A DNA stretch of 32,739 bases. It comes from Vallitalea maricola. GTDB lineage: Bacteria > Bacillota > Clostridia > Lachnospirales > Vallitaleaceae. Shown in pieces: positions 23,926 through 31,215 of this stretch. The DNA lies in contig NZ_BTPU01000034.1 in the NCBI RefSeq assembly GCF_036985595.1, positions 1 through 32,739 on the forward strand. Reading direction: 5' to 3'. Positions within the stretch are counted from its first letter, which is position 1. The number at the start of each line of letters is the position of its first letter. The translations under genes and the position numbers were made by a program. The notes beneath the pieces were generated by a model. It was not told the origin of the DNA. It did not search any database and worked only from the letters and a program-made list of their open reading frames with translations.

Positions 23926-23996
23926 GTGTTATATAGTTAAGTTTTACGCAGACCGTTCCTTTGGAGTAAGGCAAGTAAAACTTAACTATATAACAC
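23926..23996. repeat. Perfect 22-bp inverted repeat with 27-bp spacer
   Basis: Arms 23926-23947 and 23975-23996 are exact reverse complements. The 27-base spacer is richer in GC than its surroundings and can form a small inner stem (cctt/aagg). No T-run follows, so it is not a normal terminator. It could be a miniature inverted-repeat element, a recombination site or an RNA hairpin. No convincing target duplication is visible at the flanks. Confidence 0.8.
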
Positions 23997-24060
23997 AACG
24001 TAGCCATCAGTGAAAAAACAAAATTTCATAAAGTACATTCTTATCATTCCTAGTCACAAT

Positions 24061-24086
24061 TTGTTAACAATTTAATTTGTCGACAA
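24061..24086. promoter_or_regulatory. Two 10-bp palindromes, probable operators for the GH18 gene
   Basis: TTGTTAACAA (24061-24070) and TTGTCGACAA (24077-24086) are each perfect palindromes, six bases apart, 24-50 bases upstream of the -10 box. The centres lie 16 bases apart. The arrangement looks like a paired repressor or activator site; the regulator is not known. Confidence 0.45.
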
Positions 24087-24109
24087 CTGTTAAATGAACG
24101 AGAAGTTTG

Positions 24110-24118
24110 TGATATAAT
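24110..24118 (+). promoter_or_regulatory. Extended -10 promoter for the GH18 gene
   Basis: TGATATAAT forms a full extended -10 element 22 bases before the GH18 ATG. No clear -35 box is present, which fits an extended -10 promoter. It predicts a very short leader containing the aaggag ribosome binding site. Confidence 0.55.
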
Positions 24119-24139
24119 ACCTTCAAGGAGTGATAAATA

Positions 24140-25846
24140 ATGAAAAAAGCAATGAAAATTGTAATGATTTCTTTACTTTTGCTACTAGGGGGATTTTTTG
24201 CTTATCATTACATAATTGATATGCTGCCTAATTTTGAACAAGCAAACATAAGGGAAATATTACCAAACTATCAAAAAGGAAACCTATCAGTTATAATTGA
24301 AGATGAAAATGTAGAAATAAACTACACACCCAAATTGGTAGAAGAAAAACTCTACCTGCCAGTGGATTTAGTTAATAAATATATAGATCCTTATTATCAT
24401 TGGGATGAAAAAGAAAAAACATTAACTTATACAACTAGCAATAAAGTAATCAGAATGAAAAATGATGATCTTACATATTTTGTAAACAGTGAACCATTAG
24501 AGTTAGACATGCCCATAATGACATTTGAAACAGACATGGCATACATACCTATGGACTTTATCTTAGAATTCTCAGATATAGAATTTGAACTAAACAAAGA
24601 CCTTAAGATACTTGTTTTCGACTATCTAAGTAATAAATATAAAACATCTAATGTTGTAAAGAAAAAATCCTACATAAGATTAGACACAAACGAAAAAAGT
24701 AAAGTTGTAGAAAAGCTATCCATTAATGATGAACTAAGAGTATATGAACAATACGATGGATGGGTAAAAGTTAGAAGTGAAAGCGGGTTATTAGGTTATA
24801 TGAAAAGAACTGATTTAGGGGTAATAAAAGACATATATCCAAAAATAGCAAAAAAAGAAGACGATCCACAGTATAACGATAAAAAGAATATTGATGGTCT
24901 TATTAATATCGCTTGGCACCAAGTGACAAGAACGGCTGCTAACAGTTCAGTCAAAAAAGTATTAGAAGACGTTAAAGGTCTTGATGTCATATCACCAACT
25001 TGGTTTTCAATTAAGAATTCAGACGGAGATATAAGCAATATCGCTAGTAGTGAATATGTACAATATGCAAAATCAAAAGGATATCAGGTATGGGCACTAT
25101 TCAGCAATAAATTTGACAAAAAGATTACTCATGATGTACTAAGCAGTACTGAAAAAAGAGAAAAAGTCATAAAACAAATATTAGCATTAACGTCTATATA
25201 TGATTTAGACGGTATCAATATAGATTTTGAAAACGTTGCAAAAGAAGACGGAATATATTTTGTACAATTCATAAGAGAATTAACACCTTACCTTAAGGCT
25301 CAAGACGTAGTCGTTTCTGTAGATACCTATGTACCTTCAGCTTGGACAGCTCATTATAATAGAACTGAAGTAGGTAAGGTTGTTGATTACGTTATCATAA
25401 TGGGTTACGATGAACACTGGTCAACATCACCTGAAAGTGGTTCTGTAGCCTCAATAGGTTTTGTTGAGAGAGGTATCTTGGATACCCTGAAAGAAGTCAG
25501 GAAAGAAAAAGTTATTCTAGGAATACCATATTATACTCGTTTATGGACAGAAGAAGAAGTGGATGGTTTGATTAATGTATCTTCTAAAGCATACAGTATG
25601 GATAGGGCTAGAGAAATACTTGATGATAATGATGCAGAAATAGTGTGGAATGATGAAGTGAAACAATTCTACGGTGATTATGAAAAAGATAATAAAGTTT
25701 ATAAGATTTGGCTAGAAGAGGAGCGTTCCATAGAAGAAAAGGTCAAGCTGGTAATTGAGAATGATTTAGCTGGTGTTGCCGGATGGAAAATAGGATTGGA
25801 AAAAAATGAAATATGGGATGTCTTACATGATTATTTGAAGAAATAG
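24140..25846 (+). CDS. Glycoside hydrolase family 18 protein with SH3 domain (SleL/YaaH-like)
   Basis: A 568-residue cell-envelope protein. A membrane anchor or signal (about residues 7-26) is followed by a copper-amine-oxidase-N-like stalk (about 50-160, LYLPVDLVNKYIDPYYHWDE), a bacterial SH3 domain (about 176-226, KSKVVEKLSINDELRVYEQYDGW) and a GH18 barrel (about 252-568). The GH18 active-site strand is LDGINIDFE, with D362 and the catalytic acid E364; N360 replaces the middle aspartate of the DGxDxDxE motif, as I recall for spore and peptidoglycan-directed members. It probably cleaves N-acetylglucosaminyl bonds of peptidoglycan, perhaps of the spore cortex, since cwlD follows. ATG 24140 has aaggag upstream. 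Confidence 0.9.
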   Translation: MKKAMKIVMISLLLLLGGFFAYHYIIDMLPNFEQANIREILPNYQKGNLSVIIEDENVEINYTPKLVEEKLYLPVDLVNKYIDPYYHWDEKEKTLTYTTSNKVIRMKNDDLTYFVNSEPLELDMPIMTFETDMAYIPMDFILEFSDIEFELNKDLKILVFDYLSNKYKTSNVVKKKSYIRLDTNEKSKVVEKLSINDELRVYEQYDGWVKVRSESGLLGYMKRTDLGVIKDIYPKIAKKEDDPQYNDKKNIDGLINIAWHQVTRTAANSSVKKVLEDVKGLDVISPTWFSIKNSDGDISNIASSEYVQYAKSKGYQVWALFSNKFDKKITHDVLSSTEKREKVIKQILALTSIYDLDGINIDFENVAKEDGIYFVQFIRELTPYLKAQDVVVSVDTYVPSAWTAHYNRTEVGKVVDYVIIMGYDEHWSTSPESGSVASIGFVERGILDTLKEVRKEKVILGIPYYTRLWTEEEVDGLINVSSKAYSMDRAREILDDNDAEIVWNDEVKQFYGDYEKDNKVYKIWLEEERSIEEKVKLVIENDLAGVAGWKIGLEKNEIWDVLHDYLKK

Positions 25847-25920
25847 GTAGAAAATAATTCATATATGCATAATAAGTATGTCTTAATTAATATATTTATA
25901 AAAAAATGCTTGGTGGATAT

Positions 25921-26625
25921 ATGATAATAATTATTAAAAAAACTCATGTCCTAATGTGGGTAGTGTCTTTGATAATATTAATATTTTTGGTAGCAACCAT
26001 ACTATATGCCAATAAGGTGATTAATGTTTTTTCAAGTGTGGAAAAAAAATATGTTGTTGTCGTTGATGCAGGCCACGGAGGATTTGATCCTGGCAAAGTA
26101 GGAGTCAATGGTGAATTAGAAAAAGATATTAATTTATTAATTGCAATAAAATTAAAAGAATACTTGGAATATAGTAAAGTACACGTTGTTATGACACGTG
26201 AAGATGAAGGCGGGCTATATAGGGAGTCAAGCAATAATAAAAAAAGAGAAGATATGAACAAACGAAAAGAAATAATTAATACAAGTGGGGGAGATTTACT
26301 AGTTAGTATACATCAAAATAGCTTTTCTCAAGAAAAATATAAAGGAGCCCAAGTTTTTTACTATGCTTCATCTGATGATGGCAAAAAATTAGCTCAGAAC
26401 ATACAGCAAGAAATAAAAGCTTTTGTAGACAATGAAAATAATCGACAAGTAAAAGATAGTAATTCGTATTTTATATTAAAGCAAACTAATATACCAGGTG
26501 TTATAGTAGAATGTGGTTTTTTATCCAATTATTCAGAGGCAGAATTATTGACGACTGATATATACCAAGATAAAATTGCATGGGCTATTTACATTGGAAT
26601 TATGAAATTTTTAGAAGAGAAATAA
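25921..26625 (+). CDS. cwlD: N-acetylmuramoyl-L-alanine amidase CwlD
   Basis: A 234-residue amidase_3 enzyme. CwlD removes peptide side chains from muramic acid so that muramic-delta-lactam can form in spore cortex, which marks it for germination enzymes. One N-terminal membrane segment or uncleaved signal (about residues 10-30) is followed by the catalytic domain starting VVVDAGHGGFDPG. Zinc ligands H52, E67 and H131 (SIHQN) and the catalytic E197 (VIVECGFLSN) are present. Length matches Bacillus CwlD (237). I choose ATG 25921 with ggtgg upstream; an in-frame ATG at 25906 precedes that site. It follows the GH18 gene by 74 bases. Confidence 0.92.
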   Translation: MIIIIKKTHVLMWVVSLIILIFLVATILYANKVINVFSSVEKKYVVVVDAGHGGFDPGKVGVNGELEKDINLLIAIKLKEYLEYSKVHVVMTREDEGGLYRESSNNKKREDMNKRKEIINTSGGDLLVSIHQNSFSQEKYKGAQVFYYASSDDGKKLAQNIQQEIKAFVDNENNRQVKDSNSYFILKQTNIPGVIVECGFLSNYSEAELLTTDIYQDKIAWAIYIGIMKFLEEK

Positions 26626-26630
26626 ATTTT

Positions 26631-26694
26631 AGGGCTGTCTTAAAACACATTTAATGGTAATCAGGTGCCTTATCATGTATTTTAAGACAGCCCT
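26631..26694. repeat. Long hairpin after cwlD (terminator or mini-element)
   Basis: Perfect 15-bp arms (26631-26645 and 26680-26694) plus four more pairs after one mismatch enclose about 24 bases. Only three thymines follow, so it is a moderate terminator at best. The outer sequence agggctgtcttaaaa resembles the ends of some insertion sequences (IS1182-like, from memory), and the last bases of the window (about 32719-32733) show a similar string, so it may be a spread mini-element or terminator family. Confidence 0.6.
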
Positions 26695-26719
26695 TTAATA
26701 GATATTAAGGGGTGTAAAT

Positions 26720-27547
26720 ATGAACAGATTGAAAGCTTTTGGGAATAGTGTAATATACGTGGTTATTTCCAAGTTAATACAGGTATTAGCAGTTATAGTC
26801 GCAGGTATTTATTTTACTATGAAGCTTAATATGTATGGAACTACAGGTGAAGATTTATATAGTTTTTTTGCTAATCATTCTTTGTTAATTACTATAATTG
26901 CGTGGGTTGTTACTTTTGGTATTATTTTATTAATATATATAATAAGCAAAAAGAAGTTTATTAATGAAACTAATCTAAATAAAAAATTACCATTAAAGAC
27001 TATAGTTATATGCGTAGTATGTGGCATAGGTATTAATATAGCTATAGATGGAATTCTAACTTTGATAAATATAAATGAGCTGGCTCCTGAATACGAAGAA
27101 TTGATGGCAAGTATCTCCAGCAATAATTTTTATATTACTCTAATTAGTGTGGGAGTATTAGCTCCTATATTCGAGGAATTATTATATCGGGGAATTGTGT
27201 TAAATAAATTAAGAAACGGATTCGGTGCTTTTGGAGCAGTAATGATACAAGCTCTATTTTTTGGAATAGGTCATATGAATTTAGTACAGGGTACATATGC
27301 ATTTTTGATAGGTATTATTTTAGGTTATGTAGTTATTTGGACAGGTAGTCTATATAGTTCTATTATATTGCATATTGTAATTAATTCCTTGAGTACGATT
27401 ATTTCAAATATGCAAGGGAAAGCTATAGGATATAACTACTTGTTAACTTTTATTGGGACTGGAGTCTTGCTGACAATAATTGGATTAAGGATTATATACA
27501 TGATTAGTGAAAAGAAAGAAACGGATGTAATAGAGTTGATTGATTGA
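26720..27547 (+). CDS. CPBP-family intramembrane metalloprotease
   Basis: A 275-residue integral membrane protein with about eight hydrophobic segments and a C-terminal CPBP (CAAX protease/Abi) domain. The motifs are complete: APIFEELLYRG (E152, E153, R157), FFGIGHMN (H185) and LHIVINS (H218, N222). Bacterial members act in protein processing, bacteriocin immunity or are of unknown role; no bacteriocin genes lie nearby. ATG 26720 follows aaggggtg. It stands alone between a hairpin and a new promoter, so it is probably its own unit or read through from cwlD. Confidence 0.9.
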   Translation: MNRLKAFGNSVIYVVISKLIQVLAVIVAGIYFTMKLNMYGTTGEDLYSFFANHSLLITIIAWVVTFGIILLIYIISKKKFINETNLNKKLPLKTIVICVVCGIGINIAIDGILTLININELAPEYEELMASISSNNFYITLISVGVLAPIFEELLYRGIVLNKLRNGFGAFGAVMIQALFFGIGHMNLVQGTYAFLIGIILGYVVIWTGSLYSSIILHIVINSLSTIISNMQGKAIGYNYLLTFIGTGVLLTIIGLRIIYMISEKKETDVIELID

Positions 27548-27592
27548 CGTTTTACTAAATAATTAGGTTAGACTTTTAATTTGGTAAATATA

Positions 27593-27601
27593 TGGTATAA
27601 T
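27593..27601 (+). promoter_or_regulatory. Extended -10 promoter for the sua5 operon
   Basis: TGGTATAAT forms a full extended -10 element 50 bases before the sua5 ATG. No good -35 is seen. It would drive sua5-ywlE-rpiB-comEB and possibly tagO. Confidence 0.5.
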
Positions 27602-27650
27602 ATATGAGTTGAATTAAATACTATACAGATCATTTTATGGAGACATTTAT

Positions 27651-28703
27651 ATGGAAACAATAATTCGTAGAGTAGACATTAATAATATTGATAATAATAT
27701 AATTGTAGAGGCAGCAAATATCTTGCATAATGGCGGACTAGTGGCATTTCCTACTGAAACTGTATATGGAATTGGTGCTAATTCTCTAGATATCAACGCA
27801 GTAAAAAAGATATATATAGCAAAAGGAAGACCTTCTGATAATCCATTGATTGTTCATGTAGCAGGTAAAGAAGATGTCAAGAAATATGTGACTAATATTA
27901 GTATAACAGCAGAAAAATTAATGGATAGATTTTGGCCAGGCCCTTTAACTCTAATATTTGAGAAGAAGGATATCATTCCAGATAATATAACTGGAGGACT
28001 TTCAACTGTAGCTATTAGAATGCCATCTCATAAAATTGCACGAAGTATAATAGAAGCATCTGATCTGCCTATTGCGGCTCCAAGTGCTAATGTGTCTGGT
28101 AAACCAAGTCCAACTATGGCAAAGCATGTAATTAACGATTTAAGTGGAAAAGTTGATATGATTGTTGATGGAGGTTTCTCAGAGATTGGTCTTGAATCTA
28201 CAGTAGTAGATGTATCAGGTACTACTCCTACAATACTTAGACCTGGTGGAGTAACAAAAGAAATGCTGGAAGAAGTAATAGGTTCAGTTAGTATTGATCC
28301 TGCAATTAAGTCTTCAAATAAGAATTTGGTACCTAAAGCACCAGGAATGAAGTATAGACATTATGCTCCAAATGCAGAGTTAATTGTATTTAAAGGGATA
28401 AGTGATAAAGTAGTATCTCATATTAATGAATTAGTTAATATAGAACAACAAAAAGATAAACAAATAGGTGTTATAGCTACAGATCAAACAAAAGACTACT
28501 TTAATTGTAAGAATATAATAAGTATTGGTGATAAAAATAATCCAGAACAGATAGCATCCAACTTATTTAGGGTATTAAGAGAATTTGATGAAATGAAAGT
28601 TGAAATAATATATTGTGAAGCTTTTTCTAAGAAGGACATTGGTACAGCTACTATGAATAGACTTTTGAAAGCAGCTGGTAATAAGATTTTTAATATTGAT
28701 TAG
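27651..28703 (+). CDS. L-threonylcarbamoyladenylate synthase (Sua5 type)
   Basis: A 350-residue enzyme that makes threonylcarbamoyl-AMP from threonine, bicarbonate and ATP, the first step of t6A modification at position 37 of ANN-decoding tRNAs. The N-terminal YrdC domain (about residues 10-205) shows GGLVAFPTETVYGIG, KGRPSDNPLIVH, the SANVSGKPSPT signature and STVVDVSG. The linker PGMKYRHYAP leads to the C-terminal Sua5 domain (about 235-350), so it is the long Sua5 form (as Bacillus YwlC), not the short TsaC. It heads a conserved row of genes on the same strand. Confidence 0.95.
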   Translation: METIIRRVDINNIDNNIIVEAANILHNGGLVAFPTETVYGIGANSLDINAVKKIYIAKGRPSDNPLIVHVAGKEDVKKYVTNISITAEKLMDRFWPGPLTLIFEKKDIIPDNITGGLSTVAIRMPSHKIARSIIEASDLPIAAPSANVSGKPSPTMAKHVINDLSGKVDMIVDGGFSEIGLESTVVDVSGTTPTILRPGGVTKEMLEEVIGSVSIDPAIKSSNKNLVPKAPGMKYRHYAPNAELIVFKGISDKVVSHINELVNIEQQKDKQIGVIATDQTKDYFNCKNIISIGDKNNPEQIASNLFRVLREFDEMKVEIIYCEAFSKKDIGTATMNRLLKAAGNKIFNID

Positions 28704-28720
28704 TCAAAAAAGGTGATTTT

Positions 28721-29197
28721 ATGAATAAAATTATTTTTGTGTGTACTGGAAATACTTGTAGGAGTCCTATGGCAGAAGCTTTGGCTTATAAGAGTTTTGA
28801 TGATAATGATATTGACATCATAGTTTCTTCTAGAGGTATCCTTGTAACATTTCCTGCACCTGCTAGTGAATATACAGTTGAAGCTGTAAAAGAGGATTAT
28901 CCTGATGTAATAGGACATGTTGCTACTGCATTCAGTGAAGAAGAAGTTGATAGTGAAACTTTAGTACTTACTATGACTGATAGACATAAGGAATACCTAC
29001 ACATGACATATCCAAATATCAAGGAAAATGTTTTGACATTAAAAGAGTATGTAGATGAATTAGGAGATATAACTGATCCATTTGGTAGTGGAAAAGATGT
29101 TTATGTGAAGTGCGCTGAAGATATTAAGGTTTTAATTGATAAATTAGTTAATAAAATTAAAAATATGGAGGAAAAATATTATGATAGCAATTGGTAG
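28721..29197 (+). CDS. Low-molecular-weight protein phosphatase, YwlE (arginine phosphatase) type
   Basis: A 158-residue phosphatase. The P-loop is VCTGNTCRSPMAEAL with nucleophile C8 and R14, and the general acid is D119 in TDPFGSG. T12 matches the threonine that gives Bacillus YwlE its specificity for phosphoarginine instead of phosphotyrosine, and the downstream neighbour rpiB and upstream sua5 are also as in ywlC-ywlE context. It would counteract an McsB-type arginine kinase, which is not in this window. ATG 28721 follows aaaggtga. Its end overlaps rpiB by 17 bases. Confidence 0.9.
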   Translation: MNKIIFVCTGNTCRSPMAEALAYKSFDDNDIDIIVSSRGILVTFPAPASEYTVEAVKEDYPDVIGHVATAFSEEEVDSETLVLTMTDRHKEYLHMTYPNIKENVLTLKEYVDELGDITDPFGSGKDVYVKCAEDIKVLIDKLVNKIKNMEEKYYDSNW

Positions 29198-29612
29198 TGA
29201 TCACGGTGGTTTTGAATTAAAACAAGAAGTGATTAAATATTTAGAAGCTAATAAAATAGAATATAAAGATTATGGATGTTATGATCAGAATTCTGTAGAT
29301 TATCCTGATTTTGCAAAACAAGTTTGTAATGCAATTGTTGATAAAGAATGTGAGAAGGGAATACTTATTTGTGGGACAGGTATTGGTATATCAATAGCTG
29401 CTAACAAAGTTAAAGGTATTAGAGCCGCTCTATGTCATGATTGTTTTTCAGCTAAAGCTACCAGAGAACATAACGATGCCAATGTGTTAGCTCTTGGTGG
29501 AAGGATTGTTGGTGTTGAGTTAGCTTTAATGATTGTTGATATATTCTTAAGTACTGAATTTTCCAATGACGAAAGACATATTAGAAGAATAAATAAAATA
29601 GAAACAGATTAA
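29181..29612 (+). CDS. rpiB: Ribose 5-phosphate isomerase B
   Basis: A 143-residue RpiB/LacAB-family sugar-phosphate isomerase that interconverts ribose 5-phosphate and ribulose 5-phosphate in the pentose phosphate pathway. Signatures are IGSDHGGFELK at the N-terminus (D8, H9), the phosphate and active-site loop CGTGIGISIAANK with its catalytic cysteine, and REHNDANVLALGGR. The ribosome binding site (ggagg) lies inside the ywlE end, and the genes overlap by 17 bases, so translation is coupled. Confidence 0.96.
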   Translation: MIAIGSDHGGFELKQEVIKYLEANKIEYKDYGCYDQNSVDYPDFAKQVCNAIVDKECEKGILICGTGIGISIAANKVKGIRAALCHDCFSAKATREHNDANVLALGGRIVGVELALMIVDIFLSTEFSNDERHIRRINKIETD

Positions 29613-29631
29613 TATATCGGGGGAAAACATT

Positions 29632-30072
29632 ATGAGACCATCGTGGGACGAGTATTTTATGGATATTGTTGAGATAATTAAAGGCAGATCTACTTGCTTA
29701 AGAAGAAAAGTAGGTGCTGTTATCGTTAAGGATAGAAGAATACTTACAACAGGTTATAATGGAGCACCATCAGGTTGTAAACATTGTGCTGAAGTCGGAT
29801 GTCTAAGAGAACAATTAAATATTCCATCTGGACAGAGACATGAGCTTTGTAGAGCTTCGCACGCTGAACAAAATGCAATAGTACAAGCTGCTATGCATGG
29901 AGTATCAATTGATGGTGGTACAATATATGTAACTGATCAACCATGCGTTATATGTTCTAAGTTAATTATAAATGCTGGTCTGAAAAGAGTAGTTTTTAAA
30001 GGCTCTTATCCAGATGAACTCTCCATGGAGCTATTAAAAGAAGCAGGCATTATTGTAGATAAGTATGAATAA
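29632..30072 (+). CDS. dCMP deaminase family protein (ComEB)
   Basis: A 146-residue zinc-dependent deaminase of the ComEB/dCMP deaminase family, converting dCMP to dUMP for thymidylate synthesis. The zinc and catalytic motif is ASHAEQNAIVQAA and the second zinc motif is QPCVICSKLI. A further cysteine group (CKHCAEVGC, about residues 48-56) is common in this family and may bind a second metal. ATG 29632 follows cggggga. It sits 19 bases after rpiB and 26 bases before the tagO-like gene, as in other clostridia. Confidence 0.93.
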   Translation: MRPSWDEYFMDIVEIIKGRSTCLRRKVGAVIVKDRRILTTGYNGAPSGCKHCAEVGCLREQLNIPSGQRHELCRASHAEQNAIVQAAMHGVSIDGGTIYVTDQPCVICSKLIINAGLKRVVFKGSYPDELSMELLKEAGIIVDKYE

Positions 30073-30098
30073 GCTTTTTAAGGGGAGATGGAAGGAAA

Positions 30099-31157
30099 AT
30101 GTTTGAATTTCTAAAAGGTATAAATAGTAATTTTATATATATAATTGCTTTTGCCATTGCCTTTGTTATAGCATGTTTTACTACACCACTCAGCAAAAAA
30201 TTTGCTTATAAAGTTGGTGCTATTGATATGCCCAAAGCTAGAGGAATGAATACAAAACCTATGCCCTTAGCTGGTGGAATATCTATTGTATTAGGTTTTT
30301 TGGTTACCATAGCCCTGATTGCACCTTCTATCAAAGATCTGGAACTAATTCATTTGATTGGTCTAATCATTGGTGGTGTTGTAATAACTATTGTTGGATT
30401 GCTGGATGATATATATGATTTACCGGCTAAGTTGAAATTATTTTTTCAAATATTAGCTGCTCTAATTGTGATAATCACTGGGACTACAATTCAAGCAGTA
30501 AGCTGGCCATGGGCACCTGGTGGTGTTCTACTATTAGGTTCTTTTAGCAATGTTATAACAATTATATGGATAATAGGAGTAACTAATGCAGTTAATTTGA
30601 TAGATGGATTAGACGGATTAGCCACAGGAGTATCCTCAATAGCAGCACTTTGTTTAATGTTTATATCTATATTAAACGGAGAACCAACTGCTGTACTATT
30701 GACCGCGGCACTTGCAGGTTCTTGCTTAGGATTTTTACCTCATAATTTTAATCCTGCCACTATATATATGGGTGATACAGGATCAACGTTTTTAGGGTTT
30801 ACATTATCAGTTATTTCTATACAAGGATTTATCAAAAGTTATACAGCCATAACAATCATTGTAGCTGTACTTATTTTAGGCTTACCTATATTTGATACTT
30901 TTTTTGCAATACTTAGAAGAATAGCTAATGGTAAACCAGTTATGCAAGCGGATAGGGGACATCTGCATCATAGATTAGTTGACAGAGGTTATAGCCATAA
31001 AAGAGCTGTACTCACCTTGTATGGTATAAGTGGTGGGTTCGGTATTGCTGGTATACTAATAGCTATGAACGATATAATGTTCGCTCTTATAATTATTGGC
31101 TTGATCCTAGTAGTTTGGTTACTTGATTTTATAGCTAGAAGGATTAAAAATAAGTGA
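30099..31157 (+). CDS. Undecaprenyl-phosphate sugar-1-phosphate transferase (TagO/WecA type)
   Basis: A 352-residue MraY/WecA-superfamily enzyme with about eleven membrane segments, which loads GlcNAc-1-phosphate (probable substrate) on undecaprenyl phosphate, the first step of teichoic acid or other surface glycan synthesis. Visible motifs include DMPKARGMNTKPMPLAGG, LDDIYDLPAKLK, NLIDGLDGLATG, FNPATIYMGDTGS and the C-terminal GHLHHRLVDRGYSHK, which carries the HxHH motif typical of the GlcNAc-specific group. ATG 30099 follows a purine-rich tract (ggggagatggaagga). The next gene is a secreted epimerase-like protein, which fits a surface-polymer role. Confidence 0.94.
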   Translation: MFEFLKGINSNFIYIIAFAIAFVIACFTTPLSKKFAYKVGAIDMPKARGMNTKPMPLAGGISIVLGFLVTIALIAPSIKDLELIHLIGLIIGGVVITIVGLLDDIYDLPAKLKLFFQILAALIVIITGTTIQAVSWPWAPGGVLLLGSFSNVITIIWIIGVTNAVNLIDGLDGLATGVSSIAALCLMFISILNGEPTAVLLTAALAGSCLGFLPHNFNPATIYMGDTGSTFLGFTLSVISIQGFIKSYTAITIIVAVLILGLPIFDTFFAILRRIANGKPVMQADRGHLHHRLVDRGYSHKRAVLTLYGISGGFGIAGILIAMNDIMFALIIIGLILVVWLLDFIARRIKNK

Positions 31158-31215
31158 TAATCATAGTAAATGATAGGCAGATTTATTATATAGTTATATA
31201 ATGTGAGGAAAATCT

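Larger units (their letters stand above)
23821..24139 (+). other. Intergenic region with large hairpin, palindromes and promoter
   Basis: No gene is seen in these 319 bases. They hold the 22-bp inverted repeat (23926-23996), two 10-bp palindromes (24061-24086), an extended -10 promoter (24110-24118) and the aaggag ribosome binding site of the GH18 gene. Confidence 0.6.

Noticed and set aside
25847..25920. Sigma-G or sigma-E promoter before cwlD.
   Set aside because: Several partial matches exist in this AT-rich gap, but none has both boxes at correct spacing.
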